This document shows positions 18,326 through 28,451 of a stretch of 64,000 bases of DNA, in pieces. The notes under the pieces were generated by a model. The model made no database searches. It saw only the letters and a list, made by a program, of their open reading frames with translations, and was not told the origin of the DNA. Location: NCBI RefSeq assembly GCF_000813145.1, contig NZ_BAZF01000020.1:1-64000 (forward strand), given 5' to 3'. The position numbers and the translations under genes are program-made. The stretch comes from Geobacter sp. OR-1 (lineage in GTDB: Bacteria; Desulfobacterota; Desulfuromonadia; Geobacterales; DSM-12255). The first letter of the stretch is position 1, and every line of letters starts with the position of its first letter.

Positions 18326-21300
18326 ATGATCGAAAAAATCATCGAATATAGCGCCCGCAACCGGGTCATCGTGCTGATGCTCTTCGGGCTGATCATCGCC
18401 TGGGGGGTCTGGTCGGTCTACAAGACCCCGGTGGACGCCATCCCGGACCTCTCCGACAACCAGGTGATCGTCTTTACCGATTATCCGGGCCGCTCGCCGC
18501 AGGTGGTGGAGGACCAGGTCACCTACCCTCTGGCGGTGAACCTGCAGGGGTTGCCACAGGTCCGCGCCGTGCGCGCCTCTTCGGCCTTCGGCTTCTCCAT
18601 GATCTACGTGATCTTCGAGGACAAGTCCGACATCTACTGGGCCAGGACCAGGGTGCTGGAACGGCTCAACTATGCCGCCTCCTTGCTGCCGCCGGGAGTG
18701 GTCCCGACCCTCGGCCCGGACGGCACCGGGGTCGGCCATGTCTTCTGGTACACCATCGAAGGTAAGGGGTACGACCTGGAGCAGCTGCGGACGCTGCAGG
18801 ACTGGTTCGTCCGCTACCAGCTCAACACCGTCCAGGGTGTGGCCGAGGTCGCCTCCATCGGCGGCCTGGTGCGGGAATACCAGATCGATCTCGACCCGGC
18901 CAAGCTGTTTGCCTACAACATCAAGGTAGCCAAGATCATGGACGCGGTGAAGGTTTCCAACAAGGATGTGGGGGGCAAGCTGATCGAGCAGGCCGATGCC
19001 GAGTACCTGATCCGCGGCAGCGGCTATGTGAAATCCAAGGCCGACCTGGAAAACATCGTGGTCGGGGCCGACATGCGCGGCACCCCGATCTATTTGAAGA
19101 ATCTGGGGACCGTGCAGTTGGGTGGCGCCATACGCCGCGGCATGCTCGACATGAACGGCGAGGGTGAGGCGGTCGGCGGCATCGTGGTCATGCGCTACGG
19201 CGAGAACGCCAAGGATGTCATCGACCGGGTCAAGGTGAAGATCAAGGAGCTGGAAAAGGGACTGCCCCCAGGGGTGAAGATCGCGGTCTCCTATGACCGC
19301 TCCGATCTTATAGAACGGGCTATAGACACTCTTAAGAAAAACCTGCTGGAAGAATCAATTGTTGTCTCGCTGGTAATCCTGGTATTCCTGCTCCATTTCC
19401 AGAGCGCCCTGGTTATTGTGCTGACGTTGCCGATCGCGGTCCTTATCGCCTTCATCACCATGAAGCTGATGGGAGTGACCTCCAACATCATGTCGCTGGG
19501 CGGCATCGCCATCGCCATCGGTGTACTGGTGGACGCCGGTGTCATAATGGTGGAGAACTGCTACCGCCATCTCTCCGAGATGCTACCCGAAGAGCGGGCC
19601 GGAAAGCGGCTGGAGGTGATCATTGCCAGCGCCAAACAGGTCGGACGCGCCATCTTCTTCTCCCTGGCGATCATCGTGCTCTCCTTCGTCCCGGTCTTCC
19701 TACTGGAGGGGCAGGAAGGGAAGATGTTCCATCCACTTGCCTTCACCAAGACCTTCTCCATGATGGGTTCGGCCCTGATCGCCATCACCCTGGTGCCGGT
19801 GCTGATGTACTTTTTCATGCGGGGCAAGATGCCTCCGGAGAGCGCCAACCCGGTCTCCTCGTTCTTCATCAGGCTCTACTCGCCGGTCATCCGCTGGGTC
19901 CTCAAATGGAAGAAGACTACCATCGCCCTCAACATTGTGGCCCTGGCCATTGCCATCCCGCTGTTCATGCAGCTCGGCTCCGAGTTCATGCCGCCCCTGG
20001 ATGAGGGGTCGCTGCTCTACATGCCGGTGACACTGCCCAACGTCTCCATCACCGAGGCCAAGCGCCTGATCCAGGTGCAGGACACCATCATCAAGAGCGT
20101 CCCCGAAGTGGAGCACGTCCTGGGCAAGGTCGGCCGGGCCGAGACCTCCACCGACCCGGCGCCGGTCTCCATGTTCGAGAGCATCATCATACTGAAGCCG
20201 AAGGAGCAGTGGCGACCGGGGATCAAGAAGGCCGACATCGTGGCCGAGCTCGACTCGAAGCTGCAGCAGATCGGGGTGAGAAACGGCTGGACCCAGCCGA
20301 TCATCAACCGGATCAACATGCTCTCCACCGGCGTCCGCACCGACCTGGGGGTCAAGATCTTCGGCAGTGACCTGAACGTGCTGCGGGACCTGGCAATCCA
20401 GGCCGAGGCGATCCTCAAGCCGATCAACGGCGCTGCCGATGTAGTGGCAGAACGGGTCACCGGCGGCAACTACCTCGACATCGATATCGACCGGGAGGCA
20501 GCTGCCCGTTACGGGGTCAGCGTCGGCGACATCCAGGATGTCATCGAGACCGCTCTTGGCGGCGAGATGCTCTCCACCACCGTGGAGGGGCGCAACCGCT
20601 TCCCGATCCGGATCCGCTACCTGCGCGACTATCGCGACAACATCCCGGCGATCCGCCGCATCCTCGTCTCAGGAATGGATGGCGCCCAGGTGCCGCTGTC
20701 GCTGGTGACCAAGCTGAAGATCTCCACCGGCGCGCCGGAGATCAACAGCGAGGGTGGACTGCTCCGCTCCCTGGTCTTCCTCAACGTACGCGGCCGTGAC
20801 ATGGGTGGCTTCGTCACCGAGGCCAAGCAGGTGCTGGAGAAAAATCTCAAGCTGCCGCCCGGCTACTATGTGGCTTGGTCAGGCCAGTGGGAGAACCAGA
20901 TCCGGGCCAAGGCGCGGTTGCAGCTGCTGGTGCCGGCAGGAATGATCATTATCTTCATCCTGCTCTACTTCACCTTCCACTCGGCCCTGGAGGCGAGCAT
21001 GGTCATGCTCTCGGTGCCGTTCGCCCTGGTGGGCGGGGTCTACCTGGTCTCGGCCCTGGGGTACAACATGTCGGTGGCGGTCTGGGTCGGGTTCATCGCC
21101 CTGTACGGCATTGCCGTGGAGACCGGGGTGGTGATGGTCATCTACCTGCACGAGGCGCTGGACAAGAAGTTGATCAACGGCCCCTGCACGGAGCAGGATA
21201 TCTATGACGCCACCTTCGAAGGGGCGGTGCTCCGCCTGCGGCCCAAACTGATGACCGTGGCCGTGGCCCTTCTGGGGCTGGTCCCGATCATGTGGTCATC

Positions 21301-21463
21301 CGGCACCGGAGCAGACGTGATGAAGCCGATTGCCGCGCCGATGATCGGCGGCATGATCTCGTCGGCAGTGCATGTGCTGATCATGACCCCGGTGATCTTC
21401 GTACTGATGAAAAAGAGGGAGTTGAGGAAGGGAACATTGAAATATTCAGGGATGAAGCATTAG
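18326..21463 (+). CDS. CusA-like heavy-metal RND efflux pump
   Basis: 1045 residues from ATG 18326 (MIEKIIEYSARNRVIVLML), typical for heavy-metal RND pumps. Helix 4 reads GGIAIAIGVLVDAGVIMVEN. This matches the Cu(I)/Ag(I) branch (CusA-type IAIG wording) rather than CzcA, which has IDFG with an extra aspartate. The porter domain has several Met residues that could be the methionine relay, but I cannot assign them without alignment. The pump takes metal from the periplasm and CusB-like adaptor and sends it out through the TolC-like channel. Cu/Ag specificity is inference from the motif. Confidence 0.93.
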   Translation: MIEKIIEYSARNRVIVLMLFGLIIAWGVWSVYKTPVDAIPDLSDNQVIVFTDYPGRSPQVVEDQVTYPLAVNLQGLPQVRAVRASSAFGFSMIYVIFEDKSDIYWARTRVLERLNYAASLLPPGVVPTLGPDGTGVGHVFWYTIEGKGYDLEQLRTLQDWFVRYQLNTVQGVAEVASIGGLVREYQIDLDPAKLFAYNIKVAKIMDAVKVSNKDVGGKLIEQADAEYLIRGSGYVKSKADLENIVVGADMRGTPIYLKNLGTVQLGGAIRRGMLDMNGEGEAVGGIVVMRYGENAKDVIDRVKVKIKELEKGLPPGVKIAVSYDRSDLIERAIDTLKKNLLEESIVVSLVILVFLLHFQSALVIVLTLPIAVLIAFITMKLMGVTSNIMSLGGIAIAIGVLVDAGVIMVENCYRHLSEMLPEERAGKRLEVIIASAKQVGRAIFFSLAIIVLSFVPVFLLEGQEGKMFHPLAFTKTFSMMGSALIAITLVPVLMYFFMRGKMPPESANPVSSFFIRLYSPVIRWVLKWKKTTIALNIVALAIAIPLFMQLGSEFMPPLDEGSLLYMPVTLPNVSITEAKRLIQVQDTIIKSVPEVEHVLGKVGRAETSTDPAPVSMFESIIILKPKEQWRPGIKKADIVAELDSKLQQIGVRNGWTQPIINRINMLSTGVRTDLGVKIFGSDLNVLRDLAIQAEAILKPINGAADVVAERVTGGNYLDIDIDREAAARYGVSVGDIQDVIETALGGEMLSTTVEGRNRFPIRIRYLRDYRDNIPAIRRILVSGMDGAQVPLSLVTKLKISTGAPEINSEGGLLRSLVFLNVRGRDMGGFVTEAKQVLEKNLKLPPGYYVAWSGQWENQIRAKARLQLLVPAGMIIIFILLYFTFHSALEASMVMLSVPFALVGGVYLVSALGYNMSVAVWVGFIALYGIAVETGVVMVIYLHEALDKKLINGPCTEQDIYDATFEGAVLRLRPKLMTVAVALLGLVPIMWSSGTGADVMKPIAAPMIGGMISSAVHVLIMTPVIFVLMKKRELRKGTLKYSGMKH

Positions 21464-21521
21464 GACAGCACCGATCTGACCAAAATTCGGAGCCGATTGA
21501 CAAAACCAAAAGGAGAATGAA

Positions 21522-22001
21522 ATGAAAAATTTACTTATTACTGTTGCAGCAGTTCTTGCTCTGGCCGCTCCGGCCGCTTTTGCCGCCGATCACAGCGGAC
21601 ATGGCAGTGGCGCGCACGACATGGAACATGCAGTTCGTGGCGGAGTAAGCCCGGCCCACGAAGAGGTGATCGACGGAGTCAAGGCTACCTTCGTGATCCA
21701 GACCATGGCCGATGCCATGAAAACAATGGGGATGGCAATGCCCAAAGGGGTCAAAGAGACGCACCACCTGCATATTGAGTTCAAGGATGTCAAAAGCGGC
21801 AAGGCCTTGACCGAAGGCGAAGTCACGGTCAAGGTTCAAGGCCCGGATAAAAAGGAGGTCACCAAGGAACTGATGGGGATGCAGGGCCATTTCGGCGCCG
21901 ACTTTGTCATGTCGCAGAAGGGTAAATACGGCATAATGAGCAAATTCAAGCTCAAAGACGGCAAGGTCCGCAGCGCCAAGTTCTGGTATCCGGTCAAATG
22001 A
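21522..22001 (+). CDS. Secreted YtkA/FixH-like protein with His/Met-rich N-terminus
   Basis: 159 residues. Signal peptide 1-21 ending AAFAA, then a His-rich start DHSGHGSGAHDMEH and a Met-rich stretch (MADAMKTMGMAMP) that could bind Cu. The remainder (HHLHIEFKDVKSGKALTEGEVTVKVQGP ... continuing to FWYPVK) looks like a YtkA/FixH-type beta-sandwich; I base this on wording, not alignment. Last gene of the efflux operon, ended by a perfect hairpin. Likely a periplasmic metal chaperone for the pump, comparable in role to CusF though not in sequence. Confidence 0.7.
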   Translation: MKNLLITVAAVLALAAPAAFAADHSGHGSGAHDMEHAVRGGVSPAHEEVIDGVKATFVIQTMADAMKTMGMAMPKGVKETHHLHIEFKDVKSGKALTEGEVTVKVQGPDKKEVTKELMGMQGHFGADFVMSQKGKYGIMSKFKLKDGKVRSAKFWYPVK

Positions 22002-22016
22002 TGAAAATGTTACTGA

Positions 22017-22050
22017 CAATTGCCGCTTCCGATACTGGAAGCGGCAATTG
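22017..22050. terminator. Strong stem-loop between convergent operons
   Basis: Perfect 14-bp inverted repeat CAATTGCCGCTTCC / GGAAGCGGCAATTG with a 6-base loop, between the efflux operon and the convergent EmrB gene. The stem is very stable but the T tracts are poor, so it may act as a bidirectional terminator or RNA-end stabiliser. Confidence 0.7.
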
Positions 22051-22054
22051 CGGC

Positions 22055-23617
22055 TTAACCCGGCCCGCCGACCGGGGTTGCAGGGGTTTGACGCCCCACC
22101 ACCCAGCCGACGGCCGGAACGATAACAATCATCCCGACAAAGAGCCATGAAGCCAGATACCACAGGTCGCAGTAGGCCATTACCATGGCCTGGCGATTAA
22201 CCATTCTGCCGACCATTCTCGCCCCCGCCTGATACACCTGATCCGCGTCAATCATCCTGTCAGCAAAGAGCAGCTCGATCCGGTTCATATGTTCGGTAAA
22301 TTCCGTCGGGCTCAATGCCTCGACCAGCCGGTGATAGTGCAGCCTGGTCCGCTGTTCCGCCAGGATGTTGGCAATGGCGATCCCGATGCCGCCGCCGAGA
22401 GAGCGCATCAGAGTGAAGAGCCCGGTGGCGTTGGGGAGCATCTCGACCGGCAGATGGCCGAGCGCCACGTCGGTGATGGGAGCAAGACTCAGGATAATCC
22501 CCATGCCGCGAAAGATCTGGGGGAGGAACAGCTCGCCAAACCCGGACTCGACAGTCAGGCAGCTGTTCATCCGGAGCGACAGACCAAAGATCGCCACCCC
22601 CAGCAGCAGAGACGTTATCCGCCCCAGGCGCATCCTGATCCTGCGCGCAAACGGCACGGATACGAACATGGCGCACCCTGTGATCGCCATGACATGACCG
22701 ATCCGGCTGCTGTCGTACTGCTTGACCGTGCCCAGGAACAGGGTCATCAGGTATCCCGAGCAAAACAGCCCGACCCCCATGACAAAGTTGAGCAGGCAGC
22801 CGATGGCAAACGGCGCTTCTCTAAACGCACTCAGGTTGATCACCGGAGTCCGGCAGGTCAGTTCCCGCCATACCAGGAGGAGCAGCGCGACCACGGCGAA
22901 AATCCCGAGAAAGACGATCAGCCGAGAAGAGAACCAGTCAAGCTCCGGTCCGTTATCGAGCAGATATTCCAGCGAACCGAGAAAGCAGGCCGCAAAGAGT
23001 ATGCCTGCCAGGTCAAACCCTTTCAACACCTCCGGATCCCCCCTGTTTCCGGTTATCAGGGTGAATACCGTCAGGCTCACACAAATGCCGGGAATGATGT
23101 TGATCAGGAACATCCAGCGCCAGGAAAAGGCCTCCGTGATCCAGCCGCCGAGACTGGGGCCAATTACCGGGGCAAGAGAGATGATCAGGGTGGCGAACAG
23201 CGTTGCCCCGGGCCGCCGTTCGCGGGTGAAGAGGAGGTATATCCCCTGGTAGAGCAGTGGCGACATAACCCCCGAGCATAGCCCCTGCATGATCCTGACG
23301 ACTATCAGCGTTTCGATCGACCCGGCAAAACCGCACAGCAGGCTGGTTATGGTGAAACAGAGCGCAGCTATGGCATAGAGCCGGCGCAGGGACAGCAGGC
23401 GCGACAGCCAGCCGGTCAACGGGATCATGATCACTTCCGCGATCATGTAGGCCGACTGAATCCGTGAGGTCTCCTCGATGGTTGCGCCTATGGTGGCGGC
23501 AATCTTGGGGAGGGATGCGGCAACGATCTGGGTATCGAGGTTGGCCATGAAGGTGCCGACCGACATGGCGAGAAAGCCGAACAGGGTCTTAAGCGGTATT
23601 TTATCGGCAGCTGTCAC
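22055..23617 (-). CDS. DHA2-family MFS exporter (EmrB-like)
   Basis: 520 residues with 14 predicted membrane helices. Motifs include NLDTQIVAASLPKIA in helix 1, MIPLTGWLSRLLSLRRLY (motif A region) and GPSLGGWITEAFSWRWMFLINIIPG (motif C), diagnostic of the EmrB/DHA2 branch. It exports hydrophobic compounds by proton antiport together with the HlyD-type adaptor upstream, with which it overlaps by 4 bases. Last gene of a seven-gene operon that begins with an ABC importer, so the exported compound may be related to what the importer brings in. Confidence 0.92.
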   Translation of the reverse strand: MTAADKIPLKTLFGFLAMSVGTFMANLDTQIVAASLPKIAATIGATIEETSRIQSAYMIAEVIMIPLTGWLSRLLSLRRLYAIAALCFTITSLLCGFAGSIETLIVVRIMQGLCSGVMSPLLYQGIYLLFTRERRPGATLFATLIISLAPVIGPSLGGWITEAFSWRWMFLINIIPGICVSLTVFTLITGNRGDPEVLKGFDLAGILFAACFLGSLEYLLDNGPELDWFSSRLIVFLGIFAVVALLLLVWRELTCRTPVINLSAFREAPFAIGCLLNFVMGVGLFCSGYLMTLFLGTVKQYDSSRIGHVMAITGCAMFVSVPFARRIRMRLGRITSLLLGVAIFGLSLRMNSCLTVESGFGELFLPQIFRGMGIILSLAPITDVALGHLPVEMLPNATGLFTLMRSLGGGIGIAIANILAEQRTRLHYHRLVEALSPTEFTEHMNRIELLFADRMIDADQVYQAGARMVGRMVNRQAMVMAYCDLWYLASWLFVGMIVIVPAVGWVVGRQTPATPVGGPG

Positions 23618-24675
23618 GGCAATTTCAGGCCGACACGCACACCCCCCTGAGGAGGGTTTCGGGTATCGATCCTGACCACTGCGGACATGCCGGACCGAAG
23701 TTCAGCCGTCAGCGGTTGCCCCTCCTCGATGCGAATCCGGACCGGAATCCGTTGCACGATCTTGGTGAAGTTGCCGGTGGCGTTCTCTGGCGGAATCAGG
23801 CTGTACTCGGCGCCGCTGGCCGGAGAGAGCGATTCGATATGCCCTGTGAGGCGCTTCCCCTCAAAGGCATCGATCTCAACGATAACCGGCTGGCCTTCAC
23901 GCATCCGGGCCAGTTGCATCTCCTTGAAATTCGCTTCGATCCAGATCGTGTCGCGCGGAATCAGGGAAAGGAGCAGGGTCCCGGGCTTGACGAACTGGCC
24001 GGCACGTACCCGTCGGTTCCCCACAACGCCGGCTATCGGCGCCTTTACCACCGTGTCGGACAGCTCCTTGGCCAGCAGCTTGATCTCCTCCTCCTGCTGC
24101 CGCAGTTCGGAGCGGAGCCGTTGCTCTTCGGCACGCAGCACCTGCAGCTCCTTTTCCGTCAGCTCCATATTGGCGCTGGCCGACGATAGGTCGGCCCTGG
24201 CCTTTTTCTCGGCAGTGGCAATGCTTTCGTAATCCTGGGCCGAAACTATGCCCTGCGGGAGCAACGCCGAAAACCGCTGGTGATCGCTGGCCCGTTTCGA
24301 CTGCTCTGCCTCGCTGGCAGTCACCTGCGACTTGGCGACCGCGATGCGCGACAACTGCTGCCTGGCCTTGGTAAGGGCGACCAGGAGCGCACCCCGCCGC
24401 TCTTCGAGCTTCTGCCTCCCGTTCTCGAGCCGGATGCGGAACTCCGCATCCTCGATGCGGACCAGTGTCGTCCCGGCCTCGACAAAGGCATTGTCCCTGA
24501 CCGCAACATCCTTCACATACCCCTGCACTTTGGGGCTGACCTGGGTGATATCGGAGCGGACATAGGCGTTATCCGTCGTTTCGATATATCGGCCGCAGGA
24601 GAACCAGTACCAGCCGAAACCGCAGACGCCGGCCACCAGAAGCAGTGCGCTAATCCCCCCTGCCATGCGCCTCAC
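23614..24675 (-). CDS. EmrA/HlyD-family adaptor protein
   Basis: 353 residues. One N-terminal helix (about 7-25), then YIETTDNAYVRSDITQVSPK and VQGYVKDVAVRDNAFVEAG, the standard opening of EmrA-type adaptors. Coiled-coil hairpin about 75-200, then lipoyl half VVKAPIAGVVGNRRVRAGQFV. Couples the EmrB-like exporter to an outer-membrane channel, which is not encoded here. Overlaps by 4 bases with both the ABC ATPase gene before it and emrB after it. Confidence 0.92.
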   Translation of the reverse strand: MRRMAGGISALLLVAGVCGFGWYWFSCGRYIETTDNAYVRSDITQVSPKVQGYVKDVAVRDNAFVEAGTTLVRIEDAEFRIRLENGRQKLEERRGALLVALTKARQQLSRIAVAKSQVTASEAEQSKRASDHQRFSALLPQGIVSAQDYESIATAEKKARADLSSASANMELTEKELQVLRAEEQRLRSELRQQEEEIKLLAKELSDTVVKAPIAGVVGNRRVRAGQFVKPGTLLLSLIPRDTIWIEANFKEMQLARMREGQPVIVEIDAFEGKRLTGHIESLSPASGAEYSLIPPENATGNFTKIVQRIPVRIRIEEGQPLTAELRSGMSAVVRIDTRNPPQGGVRVGLKLP

Positions 24676-25667
24676 ACGCCCCCCTTTCCCTGCAGAGGGT
24701 GATGGCAGGCAACCAGGTGGCCCGGGGCTATCTCGCGCAGCTCCGGCTGGGTTGTTGCGCAGAGAAGGTCATTATAAGGACAGCGGGTCCGGAACCGGCA
24801 GCCGCTGGGCGGGTCGAGCGGAGACGGAAGTTCACCGGGTAGCAGCCCGGTCTCCGGGGGGTGATAGCCGGGGTCGGGCCGCGGCACAGCGGCCAGCAGC
24901 GCAGCGGTGTAGGGGTGTGAAGGCGCCGCGTACAGACTTTCGCAGGGGGCAACCTCGCACATGTGGCCGAGGCACATCACCCCTACCCGGTCGGAAATAT
25001 TCTTCACCACGGCCAGGTCATGGGCGATGAAAAGGATGGCGAGTCCGTACGTTCTCCTGATCTCGGCCAGCAGGTTGACGACCTGGGCCTGCACCGAAAC
25101 GTCGAGGGCAGAGACCGGTTCGTCGCAGACCAGGAGTTCGGGCCCGGTCATCAGGGCGCGGGCGATGCTGACCCGCTGGCACTGGCCGCCGGAGAGCTGA
25201 TCCGGCCGCCGGTCGTAATAGCGATCGGGATCGAGGCCGACCGCCGTCATCATCTCCCGTGCCCGCCGGGTCCGCTCTGTCGGGCCGTCGTGCCCCATGG
25301 CGAGAAGCGGCGCCTCGATGCTTCGCCCCACCGGCCGGGATGGGTTGAGTGAGGATACCGGGTCCTGAAAGATCATCTGGAATCGGCGGCGCAGGATGCG
25401 CAGCCACACCGAATCGACGGTAGTCAGCTCCTCCCCGTCGAGGAGCACCCTTCCGGCGGTTGGGGCGGGGAGCTGCATGATTGCGCGGGCCAGGGACGAC
25501 TTGCCGCAACCCGACTCACCGACCAGGCCGAGGGTTTCCCCGCGATCCAGGGTGAAGGAGACACCGGAGACGGCATGCACCCTTTTCCCCCGGCCAGCCG
25601 GGAACTCCACCACCAGGTTCGCTACCCGCAGCAGCGGTTCATTTTTCTTTTTCCCCTGCCCGGTCAT
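24672..25667 (-). CDS. Peptide/nickel-type ABC importer ATPase (DppF-like)
   Basis: 331 residues. Walker A GESGCGKSS, signature LSGGQCQRVSIARA, Walker B LLVCDEPVSALD. The C-terminal oligopeptide extension with CRFRTRCPYNDLLC holds the Cys motif (CxxxxxC...C) that carries a 4Fe-4S cluster in some DppD/DppF proteins. It pairs with the second ATPase gene upstream (4-base overlap). It energises uptake of di/oligopeptides, nickel chelates or similar ligands; the substrate is not readable. Confidence 0.92.
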   Translation of the reverse strand: MTGQGKKKNEPLLRVANLVVEFPAGRGKRVHAVSGVSFTLDRGETLGLVGESGCGKSSLARAIMQLPAPTAGRVLLDGEELTTVDSVWLRILRRRFQMIFQDPVSSLNPSRPVGRSIEAPLLAMGHDGPTERTRRAREMMTAVGLDPDRYYDRRPDQLSGGQCQRVSIARALMTGPELLVCDEPVSALDVSVQAQVVNLLAEIRRTYGLAILFIAHDLAVVKNISDRVGVMCLGHMCEVAPCESLYAAPSHPYTAALLAAVPRPDPGYHPPETGLLPGELPSPLDPPSGCRFRTRCPYNDLLCATTQPELREIAPGHLVACHHPLQGKGGV

Positions 25668-26659
25668 GGCCGTCCCCCCACAGGAAGAGGAAACCAGCAG
25701 GCGTAGCGATGACCCTCACTCCAGTCATTGATCAGCGGCGGCTCTTCGGCCCGGCAACGCTCTTGGGCATAGCGGCAGCGAGGGGCGAACCGGCAGCCGG
25801 CCGGCAGTGCGGCCAGATCGGGCGGGGCGCCGCCGATTGCCGCCAGTTCGGTGTGGGGTGGGGCATCGATACGGGGGATGGCATCGAACAGTGCTCTCGT
25901 GTACGGCATCCGCATCCGGGCAAACAGCTCAGTGGTCTCCGCCTGCTCGACGATCTCTCCGGCGTACATAACCGCAGTGTCGTGGGCCATCCCGGCCACC
26001 ACCCCCAGGTCGTGGGTCACCAGGATCATCGCCATGTTCCGCTCCCTCTGCAACCTTGCCAGGAGGTTCAGGACCTCCGCCTGCACCGTCACGTCCAGGG
26101 CCGTGGTCGGCTCGTCGGCGATCAGGAGCCTGGGATCGCACGAAAGGGCCATGGCGATGGCTACCCGCTGGCGCATCCCTCCGGAAAGCTGGTGCGGGTA
26201 ACTGCCGGCCTTCTCGGCGGGACCGGGGATGCCGACCGCTGCCAGGAGTTCCAGGCTCCGCGCCGCGGCCTCGGAGCCGGACATCCCCAGGTGCCGCAGC
26301 ATCGGCTCGGCGACCTGCCGGCCGATCTTCATGGTCGGGTTGAGCGATGACATCGGGTTCTGCAGCACCACCCCGATCTCCTTGCCCCGCACCGCATCCA
26401 GCTCCCTGCGGCAAAGCCCTGAGAGCCTCGTCCCGGCAAAAGAGACCTCCCCCCCCATGGTAGCGCCAGTAGGGAGGATGCCGAGGATGGCCCGGCAGAA
26501 CATGCTCTTGCCGCTCCCCGATTCACCAACGACCGCCAGGGTCCTCCCGCTCTCAAGGGAGAACGAGACCTGATTCACGGCATGCAGTTCCCCCTTCCTG
26601 CCGGGGATCCGGACCGAGAGCGACTCCACCGACAGCAGATGGCGCCCGGCCGCCGTCAT
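25664..26659 (-). CDS. Peptide/nickel-type ABC importer ATPase (DppD-like)
   Basis: 331 residues from the ATG at 26659, which overlaps the stop of the permease gene (ATGA). The frame stays open further upstream, but that stretch is the permease gene read out of phase. Walker A GESGSGKSM, with Met in place of the usual Ser/Thr after GKS; signature LSGGMRQRVAIAMA; Walker B LLIADEPTTALD. The C-terminal extension has CRFAPRCRYAQERC, again the Cys-rich OppD/DppD motif. Second ATPase of the heterodimer with the DppF-like protein. Confidence 0.93.
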   Translation of the reverse strand: MTAAGRHLLSVESLSVRIPGRKGELHAVNQVSFSLESGRTLAVVGESGSGKSMFCRAILGILPTGATMGGEVSFAGTRLSGLCRRELDAVRGKEIGVVLQNPMSSLNPTMKIGRQVAEPMLRHLGMSGSEAAARSLELLAAVGIPGPAEKAGSYPHQLSGGMRQRVAIAMALSCDPRLLIADEPTTALDVTVQAEVLNLLARLQRERNMAMILVTHDLGVVAGMAHDTAVMYAGEIVEQAETTELFARMRMPYTRALFDAIPRIDAPPHTELAAIGGAPPDLAALPAGCRFAPRCRYAQERCRAEEPPLINDWSEGHRYACWFPLPVGGRP

Positions 26660-27483
26660 AGGCGGCTCTCCCGGCTGTCCAGTTTCGGCCGCAGCTGGTC
26701 GCCGATCAGGTTGACCGACAGGACGGTGAGGAACATCACCAGGGTCGGGATGAGGCAGATATGGGGCGCTTGGTCCAGCAGGTCCCGCCCTCCGGCGATC
26801 ATCCCACCCCAGCTCGGCGCCGGCGCAGGAACGCTCAGGCCGAGAAAGCTCAAGCCCCCTTCGGCAATGATCACATACCCCACGGACAACAGCATGTAGA
26901 CCAGTAGCGGCGTCAGCAGGTTGGGTAGAATCTCGCGCATGATGATCGAAAAATCGCTGGCGCCGATCCCTCTGGCAGCCAGCACGAACTCCCGCTCCGC
27001 GAACCTGATGGTGTTGGCCCTGGCTACCCTGGCAAAACGGGGGGCGATGAGGATGCCGAGGCCGACGGTGATGGTCGGCAGGCTCGCGCCGACGATAAAG
27101 GTGAAGACCAGGAGAAAGATCAGGCCGGGAAAGGCGAGAAGCGTATCGAGGAGGAACAGGACGAACCGCTCGTATCGACCCCGGTAAAAACCGGCCGGGA
27201 TGCCGAGCAGGACGCCGAGCAGCATGCCGGTGAACGGGGCGCAGAAACCGACCACCAGGGAGACGCGGCTGCCGAAGAGGAGCCGTGCCCCGATGTCCCG
27301 CCCCATGCTGTCGGTGCCGAGCAGGTGCGCTGCGCCGGGAGGTGCGGCCAGGAGCTCCGGATCGATCCGGTCCGGGGCTGGGACCGGCCACCATGGCGCG
27401 GTGACGGCGGCAATGAGCACGACGGCAAGCCAGAGTACGGCGAGTCGGAACGGGATATTTCTCAGTTTTATGAAATTAGCCAT
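26656..27483 (-). CDS. Peptide/nickel-type ABC permease (DppC-like)
   Basis: 275 residues from ATG 27483 ([18 protein letters not shown]); 13 further residues could be added upstream but would lie inside the preceding permease gene. The segment [23 protein letters not shown] is diagnostic of DppC/NikC, and the EAA loop is [19 protein letters not shown]. Starts 8 bases before the end of the dppB-like gene. Forms the membrane channel with that subunit, whose gene is frameshifted here. Confidence 0.92.
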   Translation of the reverse strand: MANFIKLRNIPFRLAVLWLAVVLIAAVTAPWWPVPAPDRIDPELLAAPPGAAHLLGTDSMGRDIGARLLFGSRVSLVVGFCAPFTGMLLGVLLGIPAGFYRGRYERFVLFLLDTLLAFPGLIFLLVFTFIVGASLPTITVGLGILIAPRFARVARANTIRFAEREFVLAARGIGASDFSIIMREILPNLLTPLLVYMLLSVGYVIIAEGGLSFLGLSVPAPAPSWGGMIAGGRDLLDQAPHICLIPTLVMFLTVLSVNLIGDQLRPKLDSRESRL

Positions 27484-28428
27484 GCGCCCCTCCCTGCCGC
27501 ACCCGCGGATCAAGGAGCCCATAACAGATATCCACCAGGAAATTGAGTCCCACGTACGCCACGGCGATCAGAAGCACGCACCCCTGCACCACCGGGTAAT
27601 CCTGGGCGAATATGCCGGTCACCAGCAGCCGCCGACCCCGGGGAGCGAAAAGAGCAGTTCGATGATCACTGCCCCGCCGATCAGGCTGGCAGCCTGCATA
27701 CCGAAGAGGGTGATCAGTGTGAAGCAGGAAGGGCGCAGGGCGTGACCGATGAGGATCTGCCGGTCGGAAAGCCCCTTGCAGCGGGCCAGCAGGATGAAAT
27801 CCTCCTGCAGAGTATCGATCAGGTCGCTGCGCAGCACTCGCATCAGGGGAACCCACTCCACCAGGGCGATAGAGAGCGCGGGGAGCATGAACCCTTTCAG
27901 GTTGGACCAGATCCCGGCGGAAAGCGGCGTATAGCCGGTGGCCGGAAACAGTCCGAGCCGCAGCGCCAGGAGGATGATCAGGCCGATGGCCACGGCAAAT
28001 GCGGGAAGTGAGGCGAAACCAAAGGCGATGGTCCGCACGGCCCGATCCAGGCGCGACCCGGCTTTCCAAGCAGAAATGAGCGCCAGCGGCAGCGCCAGCA
28101 GCAGGGCGAACCCCTGGGCCAGGATGACCAGCTCCAGGGTAACGGGAAGGTGCGAGCGGATCGCTTCCCCCACGGGCTGGCCGCTGGCGAACGATTTCCC
28201 CAGGTCACCCCTGGCGGCGCCAGCCAGCCAGTGGCCGTAACGCACTGCCAGCGGCCTGTTCAGCCCCAACTCCTCCCGCACCGTGGCCAAATCGGCGCTG
28301 GAAGCCCCATACCCGGCCACTTCGGCGGCGACATCCATCGGCAAGCGGTCGAGCATCACAAAGGTCAGCAGCGTCACGGCCAGGACGACCAGGAGCAGAT
28401 GGATGAATTTGGTCCAGAAGAAAAGCAT
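27476..28428 (-). pseudogene. Peptide/nickel-type ABC permease (DppB-like), frameshifted
   Basis: The first 265 residues (MLFFWTKFIHLLLVVLAVTL ... to [10 protein letters not shown]) are a normal DppB-type permease with the EAA loop [21 protein letters not shown]. The frame then stops at 27619, while the expected ending ([18 protein letters not shown] through [10 protein letters not shown]) continues in another frame to 27476. One missing base near 27629-27635, in the GCCGCCG stretch, would restore a 317-residue protein. Because flanking genes are intact and tightly overlapped, this may be a sequencing error rather than decay. If real, the importer is inactive. Confidence 0.85.
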
Positions 28429-28451
28429 GAATTACACCTCGGCCGGCACCG

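Noticed and set aside
22289-23281. 330-codon plus-strand frame over the EmrB gene
   Set aside because: Shadow of the DHA2 exporter; low-complexity charged translation and no ribosome-binding site.
25664-27394. A 576-codon open frame extending the DppD-like ATPase upstream
   Set aside because: The extra N-terminal part is the DppC permease gene read in another frame. The ATG at 26659, overlapping the permease stop, is the true start.
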